64,000 bases of DNA from Chthoniobacteraceae bacterium (GTDB lineage: Bacteria > Verrucomicrobiota > Verrucomicrobiia > Chthoniobacterales > Chthoniobacteraceae), in assembly GCA_947476045.1 (NCBI GenBank), contig CANJNZ010000010.1:1-64000 (forward strand), given 5' to 3'. The notes below the pieces were generated by a model, which made no database searches, was not told the DNA's origin, and saw nothing but the letters and a program-made list of their open reading frames with translations. Both the position numbers and the translations under genes were made by a program. Shown here one piece after another: positions 25,880 through 35,262 of this stretch; positions within the stretch are counted from its first letter, which is position 1, and every line of letters begins with the position of its first letter.

Positions 25880-26476
25880 ATGCGCTTTCATGATTTTATC
25901 CGCGACTCGGCTGGCTGGCATCTCGTCGGCGATGACACGCTTTTTGCGAATCCGTATCTCGAAGTTCACAAGGTGACGGTGACTTCGCCGACACGGGCGA
26001 CGCCTTTTGATTGGACGGTTACGCATCGGAAGGGGGCGGTGGTAGTGGCGCCGCTGACGGAGGAGGGGAAGTTCCTGCTCGTGCGGCAGGAGCGGGTGCC
26101 GATTCGTGCGACGATTTGGGAGTTTCCGGCGGGGCAGATTGATGCCAACGAGGAACCGGATGCGATCCGCGCGACGGGGTTGCGTGAGTTGCACGAGGAG
26201 GCGGGGCATACGCTGGCACCGGGCGGGGAGATGATTTCGCTGGGGCATTTTTTCCCGAGTGCGGGGTTTACCGATGAGCATAGTCATCTGCTGCTGGCGC
26301 GTCCGGTCATCGCGGCGGAAGGCGGTGCGCGGCCCGATGAGTCGGAGGCGATTACGGAGTGTCGTGCATTTTCTCCCGCTGAGTTGCGCGGGATGATTGC
26401 GAGCGGTGAAGTGCGCGATGCAAATACGCTGGCGGCGTTTGCGCGGATGGTGGCGATGGGTGTGGTGAATATTTAA
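25880..26476 (+). CDS. Nudix hydrolase, ADP-ribose pyrophosphatase-like
   Basis: The 198-residue protein has a Nudix box with metal-binding glutamates, ending RELHEEAGH near residue 104. The preceding GQIDANEEPDAIRATGL is three residues longer than the standard G-x5-E-x7-RE spacing. The PAGQID context and the N-terminal beta domain (DWTVTHRKGAVVVAPL) resemble ADP-ribose/NDP-sugar pyrophosphatases that clean up nucleotide diphosphate derivatives. tatC starts 54 nt downstream. Exact substrate unknown. Confidence 0.88.
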   Translation: MRFHDFIRDSAGWHLVGDDTLFANPYLEVHKVTVTSPTRATPFDWTVTHRKGAVVVAPLTEEGKFLLVRQERVPIRATIWEFPAGQIDANEEPDAIRATGLRELHEEAGHTLAPGGEMISLGHFFPSAGFTDEHSHLLLARPVIAAEGGARPDESEAITECRAFSPAELRGMIASGEVRDANTLAAFARMVAMGVVNI

Positions 26477-26530
26477 CGCGATGGGATTGCGCTTCACACG
26501 GCAAGCCCGACTCAGCATCTTCCGCCGCCC

Positions 26531-27382
26531 ATGTGGTTTTTAACGAAGCTATTTAAAAAGCGCGACGAGTCCGCAGCCGCCGATGGAGAAGTGGTGAAGC
26601 CATTTCTCGATCATCTGGAGGATTTGCGTTGGACGCTGATCAAGATGATTACCACGCTGGGGATCGCGATGGTGCTGGCGTTTTGTTTCCGTAGGCAAAT
26701 CGCCACTGCGCTCGCCTATCCGCTCACTGTAGCGCTCGGCAAGGAGAGTGTGAGCACGCTGATCAGCATCAACCCCATCGAATCGGTGACGATGTCTTTC
26801 ACGCTGTCTTTTTACACGGGCATCGTCGCTTCATTTCCGCTGTTGTTTTATTTTCTCGCGGAATTCGTGCTGCCGGCGCTGACGAAAAAGGAGAAGAAAT
26901 ACGTGCTGCCGGCTGTGGGCATAGGGTTCTTCCTATTTTTGATCGGTGTGTTGCTCTGCTACTTTTTCGTTTTGCCGACGACTTTGCGCTGGCTTCACGA
27001 TGACGCCGCCAGTCTGGGGGTGAAGTCGAGTTGGACCATGAGCCAATACTACGGATTTGTGACGCACTTGAGCATCGCCGTGGGGCTCATCTGCGAGCTC
27101 CCGGTGGTGATGGTGACGCTGAATGGAATTGGTTTGCTCAGCTATGAGTGGGTGAAAGGGATGCGCACTTACGGCCATGCGATCGCTCTCGTGCTGGCGG
27201 GCATCATTTCGCCGACGCCTGACCTTTTCATGCTGATCATCTTTGCCCTGCCGATTATGGCGCTTTTTGAAGGGTGCATCTGGCTCATCTATTTTCTCGA
27301 AAAGCGTCGCGCGAAACATGAGGCGCTTGCGGAGGCAAGGGCGGCCCGCCCTGAGGATGACCACCACGAGCCGATTGATTGA
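26531..27382 (+). CDS. tatC: Sec-independent protein translocase TatC
   Basis: TatC is the membrane receptor for twin-arginine signals. The 283-residue protein has the N-terminal signature FLDHLEDLRWTLIK (about 25-38), six predicted membrane spans, and the conserved loop ISPTPDLFMLIIFALPIMAL near residue 235. A charged cytoplasmic tail (KRRAKHEALAEARAARPEDD) closes it. Tat substrates are encoded in the same window (315-2564). tatA/tatB are not adjacent. Confidence 0.96.
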   Translation: MWFLTKLFKKRDESAAADGEVVKPFLDHLEDLRWTLIKMITTLGIAMVLAFCFRRQIATALAYPLTVALGKESVSTLISINPIESVTMSFTLSFYTGIVASFPLLFYFLAEFVLPALTKKEKKYVLPAVGIGFFLFLIGVLLCYFFVLPTTLRWLHDDAASLGVKSSWTMSQYYGFVTHLSIAVGLICELPVVMVTLNGIGLLSYEWVKGMRTYGHAIALVLAGIISPTPDLFMLIIFALPIMALFEGCIWLIYFLEKRRAKHEALAEARAARPEDDHHEPID

Positions 27383-27472
27383 GAGGGACGTTGAAAATAG
27401 AGGACGTGCCTGATTTTTTGCATAAACTCTAAGAAGCCACCCGTAAGCCGCGTCTCCCAAGTATAGAAAGTC

Positions 27473-28090
27473 ATGACGCCACCACCCGCCACCGATATTC
27501 GCGGGCTACTCGACCGCTATGAGCGGCCGCTTGTTCGCTATGCCCAGAGCATAGTGGGCGATTTAGAGAGTGCCCGCGATGTCGTTCAAGATGCGTTCAT
27601 TCGGTATGCGCGCATCATCAGTGGCGAGGTGGGAGGTGATGATGCCATGCAACCCGCACGCACTACAAACGAAGCTGAGGCAGTGAGCGAAGTCGCTCTC
27701 GATCCGTCCGACACACGGCACGTCGAGGCGTGGCTTTTCACCGTGACGCGCAATCGTGCGCTCGACCACGTGCGGAAATACAGCCGCATCATCCCCATGC
27801 CGATGCCCGAGGAGCGCATGAGCGAAGAGCCGGGGCCGGACGAGGAACTCGCATCCAGTGACGCTGCCGACTGGCTGCTGAAGTTGCTCGATGCGCTGAC
27901 ACCCAATCAGCGCGAGGTCATTCGCCTCAAATTTCAGAACGATCTCAGTTACAAAGAAATTTCGGACATCACAGGCCTCACGGTCACGAACGTGGGTTTC
28001 TTGCTCCACGTCGGACTGAAAAAACTGCGCACACTTCTGCGCGAAGCACCACTCGATGCCATTCCAATCCGCCTACGCACCGCACTATGA
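27473..28090 (+). CDS. ECF-type RNA polymerase sigma factor
   Basis: The 205-residue sigma-70 family protein has region 2 (YAQSIVGDLESARDVVQDAFIRYAR, about 24-48, then a 30-residue insertion before VEAWLFTVTRNRALDHVRKY) and region 4 helix-turn-helix (LTPNQREVIRLKF through KEISDITGLTVTNVGFLLHVG, about 140-180). Its stop overlaps the start of the next gene (ATGA), so it is translationally coupled to a membrane-bound partner that is very probably its anti-sigma factor. The insertion between regions 2.2 and 2.3 is acidic and unusual. Confidence 0.92.
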   Translation: MTPPPATDIRGLLDRYERPLVRYAQSIVGDLESARDVVQDAFIRYARIISGEVGGDDAMQPARTTNEAEAVSEVALDPSDTRHVEAWLFTVTRNRALDHVRKYSRIIPMPMPEERMSEEPGPDEELASSDAADWLLKLLDALTPNQREVIRLKFQNDLSYKEISDITGLTVTNVGFLLHVGLKKLRTLLREAPLDAIPIRLRTAL

Positions 28091-29142
28091 GCTACGACGA
28101 TCCAAAATTCACCGCCTACGCACTCAACGAACTCGACGCCAACGAGTGCGCTGAAATCGAACGCGCCATTCTCGTGCAACCACAAGCCAATGCAGAAATC
28201 GCAGAGACGCGGGAGATGGCAGGCATCCTCCGCGAGACGCTGAAAACCGAAACAGCCCCGGCGCTGTGTGAGCATCACCGCGACGCCGTGTTTCGCGCCG
28301 CGAGCATTGCGGGAAAAGCAGCGAATCTACCGCTCGAAAACGTTGTGGTTACAGGGCAGCCAGCGTGGTGGCAGCGTGCTGGTTTCTGGCAACTCGCCAC
28401 AGCGTGTCTAGTCTTTGCTTTTGGCGTGTATGCGATTGGTGTGAGCCTCGGCGGCAGCGGGCTAAAGGGAGATGGTGTTGTGCAGGTGCGCGATGTGCAA
28501 AAGGTGCAAATTGGCAATCTAGCTGCAAACGACGACGCCCGAATCGAGGCAGATCCAAGTCTCAAAGTGCCGATGGTATCGACGCGTGAAGGAACGCCTT
28601 CCGTTGCTACCGATTTTAACGCAACCAATACAATACAGCCCGGCGTTGTCTCGGTCCCGAACGATCTGGTGGATAAATTACAGCCCATCGCGACGAAGGG
28701 CCCTCATGTGGTAGATCCAAACGATCCGCTCGCGTCATTCAAGGCCAGAGCCGACATCGGAAAAAAATCTCCGGTGAAAGCAATCGCTCCATTGGCTATC
28801 AGCCCGCATGAGCAAGTGGTGCTGCGTGCGGATAATGGCGAAGTAAAACTCACCGGAGACGAGGCGAACCGCTATTTTTCAGTGCGTGAATATCTCGACG
28901 TGCGCTGGCGTGAGGCGAGCAGTTTACACGAAGGATCGACCTACGCCGAGCTCTCCCGCATTTTCCGCCACGAGTCATACGCCGACGGTATTCATCGCTT
29001 CGTCATGATCCGCTGCCCCTCAATCAAAGTTGGCGTGTCGTTTGTCTCCAAAGAAAACAAGGAACCCGAGTGGCCGCTGCCTGCTGACACGAAAATTCGC
29101 ACTATTTCGCAGCCCTACTTTGAGCCGGAGTTTGGAAATTAA
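28087..29142 (+). CDS. Putative membrane-anchored anti-sigma factor
   Basis: The 351-residue protein begins MSYDDPKFTAYALNELDANE, a pattern widespread in PVC bacteria next to ECF sigma factors and resembling the N-terminal domain of anti-sigma-like proteins. No zinc-finger HxxxCxxC is seen. One membrane span lies near residues 99-118 (FWQLATACLVFAFGVYAIGV). The remaining 230 residues are probably extracytoplasmic and contain a compact C-terminal segment (REYLDVRWREASSLHEG, HRFVMIRCPSIKVGVSFV) of no family I recognise, a candidate sensor. It overlaps the sigma gene by 4 nt. Confidence 0.75.
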   Translation: MSYDDPKFTAYALNELDANECAEIERAILVQPQANAEIAETREMAGILRETLKTETAPALCEHHRDAVFRAASIAGKAANLPLENVVVTGQPAWWQRAGFWQLATACLVFAFGVYAIGVSLGGSGLKGDGVVQVRDVQKVQIGNLAANDDARIEADPSLKVPMVSTREGTPSVATDFNATNTIQPGVVSVPNDLVDKLQPIATKGPHVVDPNDPLASFKARADIGKKSPVKAIAPLAISPHEQVVLRADNGEVKLTGDEANRYFSVREYLDVRWREASSLHEGSTYAELSRIFRHESYADGIHRFVMIRCPSIKVGVSFVSKENKEPEWPLPADTKIRTISQPYFEPEFGN

Positions 29143-30726
29143 TTAGCGAGTCAGGACTCCGTTTATGGTGCGCATGATTTTGCGCGGGTTGTCGTCCTGA
29201 AGCTCGGGCGGTAGTGAGGATGGTGGGAATCCTTGCAGGCACACGGGGCGCACCCATCTCTGAATGGCTGCGGTGCCCACGCTCGTAGAACGAGAGTCGG
29301 TCGTGGCGGGGTAGGGGCCGCCGTGTTGCATTGAAGGGCAGACTTCGACGCCGGTGGGGAAGGCATTGAAAACCACGCGACCGGCTTTGCGTTCGAGGAT
29401 TTCTGTGAGGCTGCAGAATGAGGTGATATCTTCGGGCGTGCCATGGAGTGTCCCGGTGAGCTGGCCGGCGAGGCTGCGCGCAGCGGCTTCGAGTTCCGCG
29501 GTGCTGCGTGCGGTGACGAGCAGTGTGTATGGACCGAAGACTTCCTCCTGCAATTCGCGGTGGAGGAGGAAATTTTCCACGTCGGTCACGAATGCGACTG
29601 GCTCGGCTTGCGTTTTTGCAGCGTCGGCGTCGGCGTCACTTTCTCCAAGGACGACCACGCCTTTCAATACACGCACTCGCTCAATGCCAGCGTAGTAGGT
29701 GTCGCAGATTCCGCGGTGAAGCATCGTGCCGCACGTGGCGGACTGGAGTTGTGTGCGGAATTTTTGTGCGAAGGAATCGAAGTCAGGGCCGCCGAGCGCG
29801 AAGATGAGACCGGGCTTGGTGCACATCTGCCCGACTCCCATGGTGAATGAGTTTTTGAGTCCGGCGGCGATTTGTTCGCCGCGCTCGCGCAACGCGCCCG
29901 GGAGCAGAAAGACGGGATTCAGGCTGCCCATTTCTGCGAAGACTGGAATGGGTTCCTGCCTCGCTGCTGCGGCGTCAAAGAGCGCACGGCCTGCGCGCAG
30001 CGAGCCTGTGAAGCCGAGCGCCTTTGCGAGCGGATGCCGCACGAGTGCGAGCGCGGCGTCAGCGCCGGTGCCATGGATGAGCGAGAATACGCCGTGCGGC
30101 AGCTTGCACTTTTCGATCGCGCTATAAATCGCTCCAGCGGTGAGCTCGGAAGTGCCGGGATGCGCGGGATGCGCCTTCACGACGACTGTGCAGCCTGCGG
30201 CGAGTGCGGAGGCGGTGTCGCCGCCGGCGACGGAGAATGCGAGGGGAAAATTACTCGCGCCGAGCACTACGACCGGCCCGAAAGGAACGAGCATCCGGCG
30301 CAAATCCGGACGCGGGACTGGCTGACGGTCGGGTAGCGCAGTGTCTATGCGCGCATCCACCCACGAACCTTCGCGGATGAGTGCGGCGAATGCCTTGAGT
30401 TGTCCGCATGTGCGCCCGCGTTCGCCAGTGAGACGGTCAAAGGGCAGGCCGGTTTCGAGATTTGCTCGTTGGAGTAGCTCGTCGCCGAGAGCCATGATTT
30501 CATCCGCGATGGCATCGAGAAATTCCGCTCGTGCAACATCTCCGATGCGGCGGTAAATCTCGAAAGCATCCTCTGCATGACGCATCGCGTGATCGGCGTC
30601 TGCGTGTGTCCCTTCGAGAAATGCGGGTTCCAGTTTCGCACCATCGGCAGGATTGAATGCGTTGAAGGTTTTGCCGCTGATTGGCGCGAGTTTTCCGGCG
30701 ATGATGCTGTGTCCGTGGAGTTGCAT
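29143..30726 (-). CDS. NADP-type aldehyde dehydrogenase, 2-oxoglutarate semialdehyde dehydrogenase-like
   Basis: The 527-residue ALDH superfamily protein has the catalytic Cys302 (VGQMCTKPG) and general base Glu265 (VFAEMGSLNP), plus the Rossmann/active-site segment FGPVVVLGASNFPLAFS near residue 150. The start MQLHGHSIIAGK and the FPTGVEVCPSMQHGGPYPATTDSRSTSVGT-type end place it with alpha-ketoglutaric semialdehyde dehydrogenases of hexarate, pentose or hydroxyproline catabolism. No other gene of such a pathway is adjacent except the unrelated permease upstream, 25 nt away. Confidence 0.88.
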   Translation of the reverse strand: MQLHGHSIIAGKLAPISGKTFNAFNPADGAKLEPAFLEGTHADADHAMRHAEDAFEIYRRIGDVARAEFLDAIADEIMALGDELLQRANLETGLPFDRLTGERGRTCGQLKAFAALIREGSWVDARIDTALPDRQPVPRPDLRRMLVPFGPVVVLGASNFPLAFSVAGGDTASALAAGCTVVVKAHPAHPGTSELTAGAIYSAIEKCKLPHGVFSLIHGTGADAALALVRHPLAKALGFTGSLRAGRALFDAAAARQEPIPVFAEMGSLNPVFLLPGALRERGEQIAAGLKNSFTMGVGQMCTKPGLIFALGGPDFDSFAQKFRTQLQSATCGTMLHRGICDTYYAGIERVRVLKGVVVLGESDADADAAKTQAEPVAFVTDVENFLLHRELQEEVFGPYTLLVTARSTAELEAAARSLAGQLTGTLHGTPEDITSFCSLTEILERKAGRVVFNAFPTGVEVCPSMQHGGPYPATTDSRSTSVGTAAIQRWVRPVCLQGFPPSSLPPELQDDNPRKIMRTINGVLTR

Positions 30727-30751
30727 GGGCGTTGAATGATGTGTGTAAAAA

Positions 30752-32629
30752 TCAGCCGTGAATAATCAGTTCGATGTTCTCAGGCAGTTGGCTGGAGACA
30801 CGTTCGGCGATGTTCCCTTTGAGCAGGCGGGCCATATTCACGCGGTGTGTGGAGCCGAGCATCACCATGTCCGCACCGAGTGTTGCGGCCAAATCCACGA
30901 TTGTTCCGGCGGGGTCGCTCGACGCGGCGTAAAGCGGTTGCACACATACGCCTTCCTCTTCACCGAGTTTCATCATGAGCGACATGATGCCCGCAGCCTG
31001 CGAGTCGTCCTGCCATCTCAGGCGCCGACTTTGCGAAGGCTGGGCTCCACCGAGGAGCACTGCGACTTCCTTTACGTAAAGCACGCACAGCACAGCTTTA
31101 TGAAGTTTGGCTTCGTTGAGTGCGAACTTGAGCACTGGTGTTGCGCCTCGCGCGGCGACGAGAAATTTCCGCCCCTCGACGAGCGGCTGCGGGCGGAGCA
31201 TTTCGATGGTTTCTGGCGAAACCATTTCAGCCAAATCCCTCGCAACAGTGACGGTGGCCAAGCCGCTGGCCTTGTGAGAAAGTGCGCGCAGCCAGAATCC
31301 GACGCTGAGCACGATGACGACGAAGAACAGTGCGAGATGTTTTTCGTAGGCGAGCGAAACCTCGACGCAGAACAGCACAAAGAACGTGATGGCGAATAGG
31401 GTGCGCTCCCATTTTTTGAGCGCGAGCTGCTTGTTAAAAGTGCAGGAGCCGAGATTTACGGTAATCGCGCCGACGACGCCGATGGCGTAAAGTTCACCTA
31501 GGCGTTCAAGGGCTTTGTCCGGCTCAAAGTATGTGATGAGCAGGACGAGGCATGGCAGGACGGTGGCGACGATGAGGGGAAGTTTAGGAACGCCGTGGCG
31601 GTTCAGCGCGAGAAACGGGCGCGGCATTTCTCCATCGCGAGCAAGGGTGTAAAGAATACCGATGAGGGCCGCGATGGCGGTGTTTACCGCGCTGAGTAGG
31701 AGTAGGCCGACGACGATGCCGACGACAATTCCCATGCCCGTGCCGAAGCTGTGACCGAACATTTTCGTGCCGAATTCCTCGCCGAGCACGCGCAGAACGT
31801 GCGAGCTGTCTTCGGTGAGTCGCGTGAGCATTGTTTGTTCGGGGTCGAATGCTGAGTGGCTCCATTTCCACAAAGACATCGTCGCCCAGCCGAGCAGGAT
31901 CGTGCCGAAGACAACTTCGATTGCTACGGGAATGATGGCGCGACGCGACTCACGGCCTACGCGCGGTTTTTCCGCAGTGGAGCCGGGATCGAGTTTCATC
32001 ACGCCGGTCAGACTGGCGATCGCCTCGACGCCGCTGAGCGCAAGGATCGAACTAACGAAAGCTGTCCATGCGTGTGAGAAGGAGTGACCGGGTGGTGGAG
32101 GCTGGAGGTCCGTGGTAAAATGCGGCACGGCCAGTGCGATGAGTATCACAACGAGCAGCACCATCGGCACGGCCAGAGCGACTGCGAGTCCGCCGCTGTG
32201 GCGCGGGCCAAATGAGTTCAGCACACCAAACGCAATCACGACCAGAATAGCCACGCCGGGCACCCATACGTTTGGCATGGAGGGAAAGAAATACTTCAGC
32301 GCATCGTAGCCACTCAGCGACGCAGTCACCGTCAGATCAGCCACGAGCAAGAGCGCGCCGACCACCGCCAGCGCCCGTCCTTGCGACCGCGCCGCAGAAT
32401 ACACGCCGCCGCCATCGGGGAAATGTTTACAGACGACGATATAATTTAGCCCGACCAGCCCTGTAATCGCGCACACCGCGATGATTGTGTGCAGCGACGC
32501 AAAGCCGAGTGCAAGGAACGCATAGCCAAGCACGTAGGCCTTGCTAGTGCCCCAGTCGCCGTAAAGCAGCGCAGCAGCGCGTTTCCAATCTAAGTTGCGG
32601 GGGCGTGTGACATCAAGGGACGGTCCCAT
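30752..32629 (-). CDS. APC-family amino acid permease with C-terminal Usp domain
   Basis: The 625-residue protein has about twelve hydrophobic segments in residues 20-455, with the APC-type region DWGTSKAYVLGYAFLALGFA near residue 25 and the FPDGGGVYSAARSQG loop near 70. A soluble C-terminal part (about 470-625) resembles a universal stress protein domain and ends TLGADMVMLGSTHRVNMARL, close to the G-x2-G-x9-G(S/T) nucleotide-binding motif, then GNIAERV. The fusion suggests transport regulated by nucleotide or stress state. Substrate unknown. Confidence 0.85.
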   Translation of the reverse strand: MGPSLDVTRPRNLDWKRAAALLYGDWGTSKAYVLGYAFLALGFASLHTIIAVCAITGLVGLNYIVVCKHFPDGGGVYSAARSQGRALAVVGALLLVADLTVTASLSGYDALKYFFPSMPNVWVPGVAILVVIAFGVLNSFGPRHSGGLAVALAVPMVLLVVILIALAVPHFTTDLQPPPPGHSFSHAWTAFVSSILALSGVEAIASLTGVMKLDPGSTAEKPRVGRESRRAIIPVAIEVVFGTILLGWATMSLWKWSHSAFDPEQTMLTRLTEDSSHVLRVLGEEFGTKMFGHSFGTGMGIVVGIVVGLLLLSAVNTAIAALIGILYTLARDGEMPRPFLALNRHGVPKLPLIVATVLPCLVLLITYFEPDKALERLGELYAIGVVGAITVNLGSCTFNKQLALKKWERTLFAITFFVLFCVEVSLAYEKHLALFFVVIVLSVGFWLRALSHKASGLATVTVARDLAEMVSPETIEMLRPQPLVEGRKFLVAARGATPVLKFALNEAKLHKAVLCVLYVKEVAVLLGGAQPSQSRRLRWQDDSQAAGIMSLMMKLGEEEGVCVQPLYAASSDPAGTIVDLAATLGADMVMLGSTHRVNMARLLKGNIAERVSSQLPENIELIIHG

Positions 32630-32903
32630 ACGGAGTATTTAGTAAAGAGTGCGCGGCCAGAGTGGCGGCGCGGTTGCGGTCAGCGCACGATCGCGCAGGG
32701 TGTGAGTCTAATTGGGAGGTGGCTCGCAATCTTCTTTGCTCGCCCACAGTGGAGTGCGGATGTCCGCCGCCCGATGGATGTTTCCATATTCAAAAGTGCC
32801 GAGACGCTAGTCCCCGCGCCCTCCGGCGTCAAGCAGACGGGTAATTTCACCTAGCCGCGCGTCATTGTTTGCCGACTTGCGTTTGGTTCGTTACAGGGTG
32901 GGC

Positions 32904-34391
32904 ATGACTGAATGCGACGTGGCCATCATCGGTGGTGCCTTTACCGGCGCAGCCACGGCTTTGCTTTTGAAAAGACACACGCCCTCGCTGCGCATCGTCA
33001 TCATCGAGAAAGCGGCGGAATTTGATCGCAAAGTTGGCGAGAGCACCACGGAAGTCAGCTCGTGTTTTCTGACCCGCGTGCTCGGCCTCACCAACTACCT
33101 CGGCCATCACCAGCTTCCCAAGCAGGGTCTCCGCATGTGGTTCGCACGCACGACTGATGAGCCTTTCGACCAGTGCGCGGAAATCGGCGCGCGCTACAAC
33201 TCCCGCCTCGCTGGTTTTCAAGTAGATCGCGCTACGCTCGACGAACACATCCTCGCCACCGCCGTCGCTGAAGGCTGCGAACTTTTGCGTCCCGCCAAGC
33301 TCGCTTCCATCGAACTCGGTGGTGCAGGCAACAACACTCTCGACATAAAAATCGGCGACGAAACACGCCAGCTCCGCGCCAAGTGGGTCGTGGACGCCAG
33401 TGGTCGCGCCGCAGTCCTGGCACGCAAACTCGGCAACTTCGAGCCAATGACCGAACATCCCACAAACACGCTGTGGGCGCGCTTCACTGGCGTCGGCGAT
33501 TGGGACGGCCATGAGTTGCGAAAAAAATTTCCCGCATGGATGGAAGCCACCCGCACCGCGCGAGGCTGGGCTACGAACCACCTCTGCGGTCTCGGCTGGT
33601 GGGTGTGGATTATCCCGCTCAAAGGCGGCGACGTCAGCATCGGCCTCGTGTATGATACGCGCCTCTTTAGCCCGCCGGAAGGTGCGACAATCGGCGAACG
33701 CATCCTCACGCACTGCCGCACCCACCCCGTCGGGCGTGAAATGCTCGCCAACGCCCGCGTCATCGAAGGCGACCAGCGCGCATTTTCCCAACTCCCATAC
33801 CGCGTCACACAGACCGCCGGAGACGGATGGGCCTGCGTCGGCGACGCAGCCGGCTTTCTAGATCCGCTCTATAGCCCCGGCCTCGACTTCTGCGCCTTCA
33901 CCGCGCAGGGCGTGAGCAGCCTCATCCTCAGCGCACTCGCCGGAGAAAAGCCAGACCCTGCTGAGTATCATCGTCGCTTTGCGTTTTGCTTCCGCAGTTG
34001 GTTCGAGTGCATCTATCGAGACAAATATTACTACCTCGGCGATTCCGAAATCATGGCCGCCGCCTTCCTCATGGACATCGCGACCTACCACCTTGGTCCC
34101 GTCGCGCAGGTGTATAAAGACCCCGCAACTATGTTTGCCGCATTTCCTTTCGACGGACGCCCCGGTCGCATCGCCGCCCGCCTCATCACCTTCTACAACC
34201 GCCGCCTTGCCCGCCTTGCCAAAAAGAAAATCGCCGCCGGAAAATACGGCCAGCGCAACGCCGGTTGGCGACTCCTCGTCGGCGGCTTCACCCCCGAACA
34301 CAACGTCAGCGGACGCCTCCTTTTCAAAGGCATCTGGCTTTGGATGAAAATGGAATTCGCAGCGATCTTCTGGCCACAGCGGCGCGGATAA
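32904..34391 (+). CDS. FAD-dependent oxidoreductase, flavin-dependent halogenase-like
   Basis: From the ATG at 32904 the product is 495 residues. It begins TECDVAIIGGAFTGAATALL, the dinucleotide-binding motif of FAD monooxygenases. It carries WVWIIP (233-238), matching the WxWxIP motif of flavin-dependent tryptophan-type halogenases, and a Lys (73) in LPKQGLRMWF placed like their catalytic Lys. The FAD-end motif GDAAGFLDPLYSPGLDF is near residue 317. Related enzymes without halogenase activity (geranylgeranyl-reductase-like) share parts of this. No biosynthetic cluster or flavin reductase is adjacent, so the substrate is open. A frame extension to 32865 adds 13 residues but lacks support. Confidence 0.8.
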   Translation: MTECDVAIIGGAFTGAATALLLKRHTPSLRIVIIEKAAEFDRKVGESTTEVSSCFLTRVLGLTNYLGHHQLPKQGLRMWFARTTDEPFDQCAEIGARYNSRLAGFQVDRATLDEHILATAVAEGCELLRPAKLASIELGGAGNNTLDIKIGDETRQLRAKWVVDASGRAAVLARKLGNFEPMTEHPTNTLWARFTGVGDWDGHELRKKFPAWMEATRTARGWATNHLCGLGWWVWIIPLKGGDVSIGLVYDTRLFSPPEGATIGERILTHCRTHPVGREMLANARVIEGDQRAFSQLPYRVTQTAGDGWACVGDAAGFLDPLYSPGLDFCAFTAQGVSSLILSALAGEKPDPAEYHRRFAFCFRSWFECIYRDKYYYLGDSEIMAAAFLMDIATYHLGPVAQVYKDPATMFAAFPFDGRPGRIAARLITFYNRRLARLAKKKIAAGKYGQRNAGWRLLVGGFTPEHNVSGRLLFKGIWLWMKMEFAAIFWPQRRG

Positions 34392-34451
34392 AAGCAAATG
34401 CTGCCTAGCTGGAGTGCGTCGCTCTTGCAGGGGGAGAGTGCCGGCTGATTC

Positions 34452-35262
34452 TTAATAGCGCCTGCGCGATTGAGTATGACGGATGTTTCTGCGCGGGCGT
34501 ATCATTTGCATCATGGCGATGCCGGAGATGATCAATAAAAATCCGGACGGCTCTGGAATAGCCATCAGCGTGACGTCACGACCGCTGTCGGCAAGATAGC
34601 TGATTTGGAAGTTATTCGCACCGATGGTGAACGTGGACCCTTGGGGCAGGCCGGTAAAATAACCGCTCACGCCAGTCGTGGATTCGAGGATGGTCAAAGT
34701 GGTTCCCTGCGCCATAATCTGCGTGAAAAGATCCATGCCCACAAGGTTCGCCACGCCGGTGCCTAGTGAAATAGAACCGGTCGCCATGACTTTGTCCGCC
34801 AGAGTGCCTGTGGTATTCAATGTGAGTTGGTAGGTTCCTCCTGCTGTCAGGGAGAGTGGGCCTGTGGAAAGTATGCCTACAGCACTGTCGCCAGCGGGTG
34901 AAATCTCGCCTCCAGCAAGAATGGCCACATTTCCCGTGGCCGATCCGGTGCCTTCGAGCGAACCGGAGATGCTCACACTTCCATTGACGACGCCCTTCAC
35001 AATCAGCGTGGCACCGGATGCCACGTTCACGCCGCCATTGCCATTGATTGCACCACCAAGGGCAACCTCGAGCGTGCCGGCATCAACCTGTGTGGCACCA
35101 CCATAGGTGTTGATGCCCGTGAGTTGATTGTAGCCTCCGCTCACCAGCAGAGTGGACGCCGCGCCAGTAAGCTTTGCGGAGACTGTTGCGGTATTCAGTT
35201 CAAAGGCCGGGGAGGTAATGCTGCCGGTCGTTCCGGAAAGTGAGCCACTGACAGTGACCGGC
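34452..35262 (-). CDS. Repeat protein fragment 4 (C-terminal, PEP-CTERM)
   Basis: The last segment resumes with VTVSGSLSGTTGS and repeats, then ends with the sorting region: IPEPS, a hydrophobic helix (GFLLIISGIAMMQMI) and a basic tail (RPRRNIRHTQSRRRY). It has no ATG near its beginning. No exosortase gene is present in the window. Confidence 0.7.
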
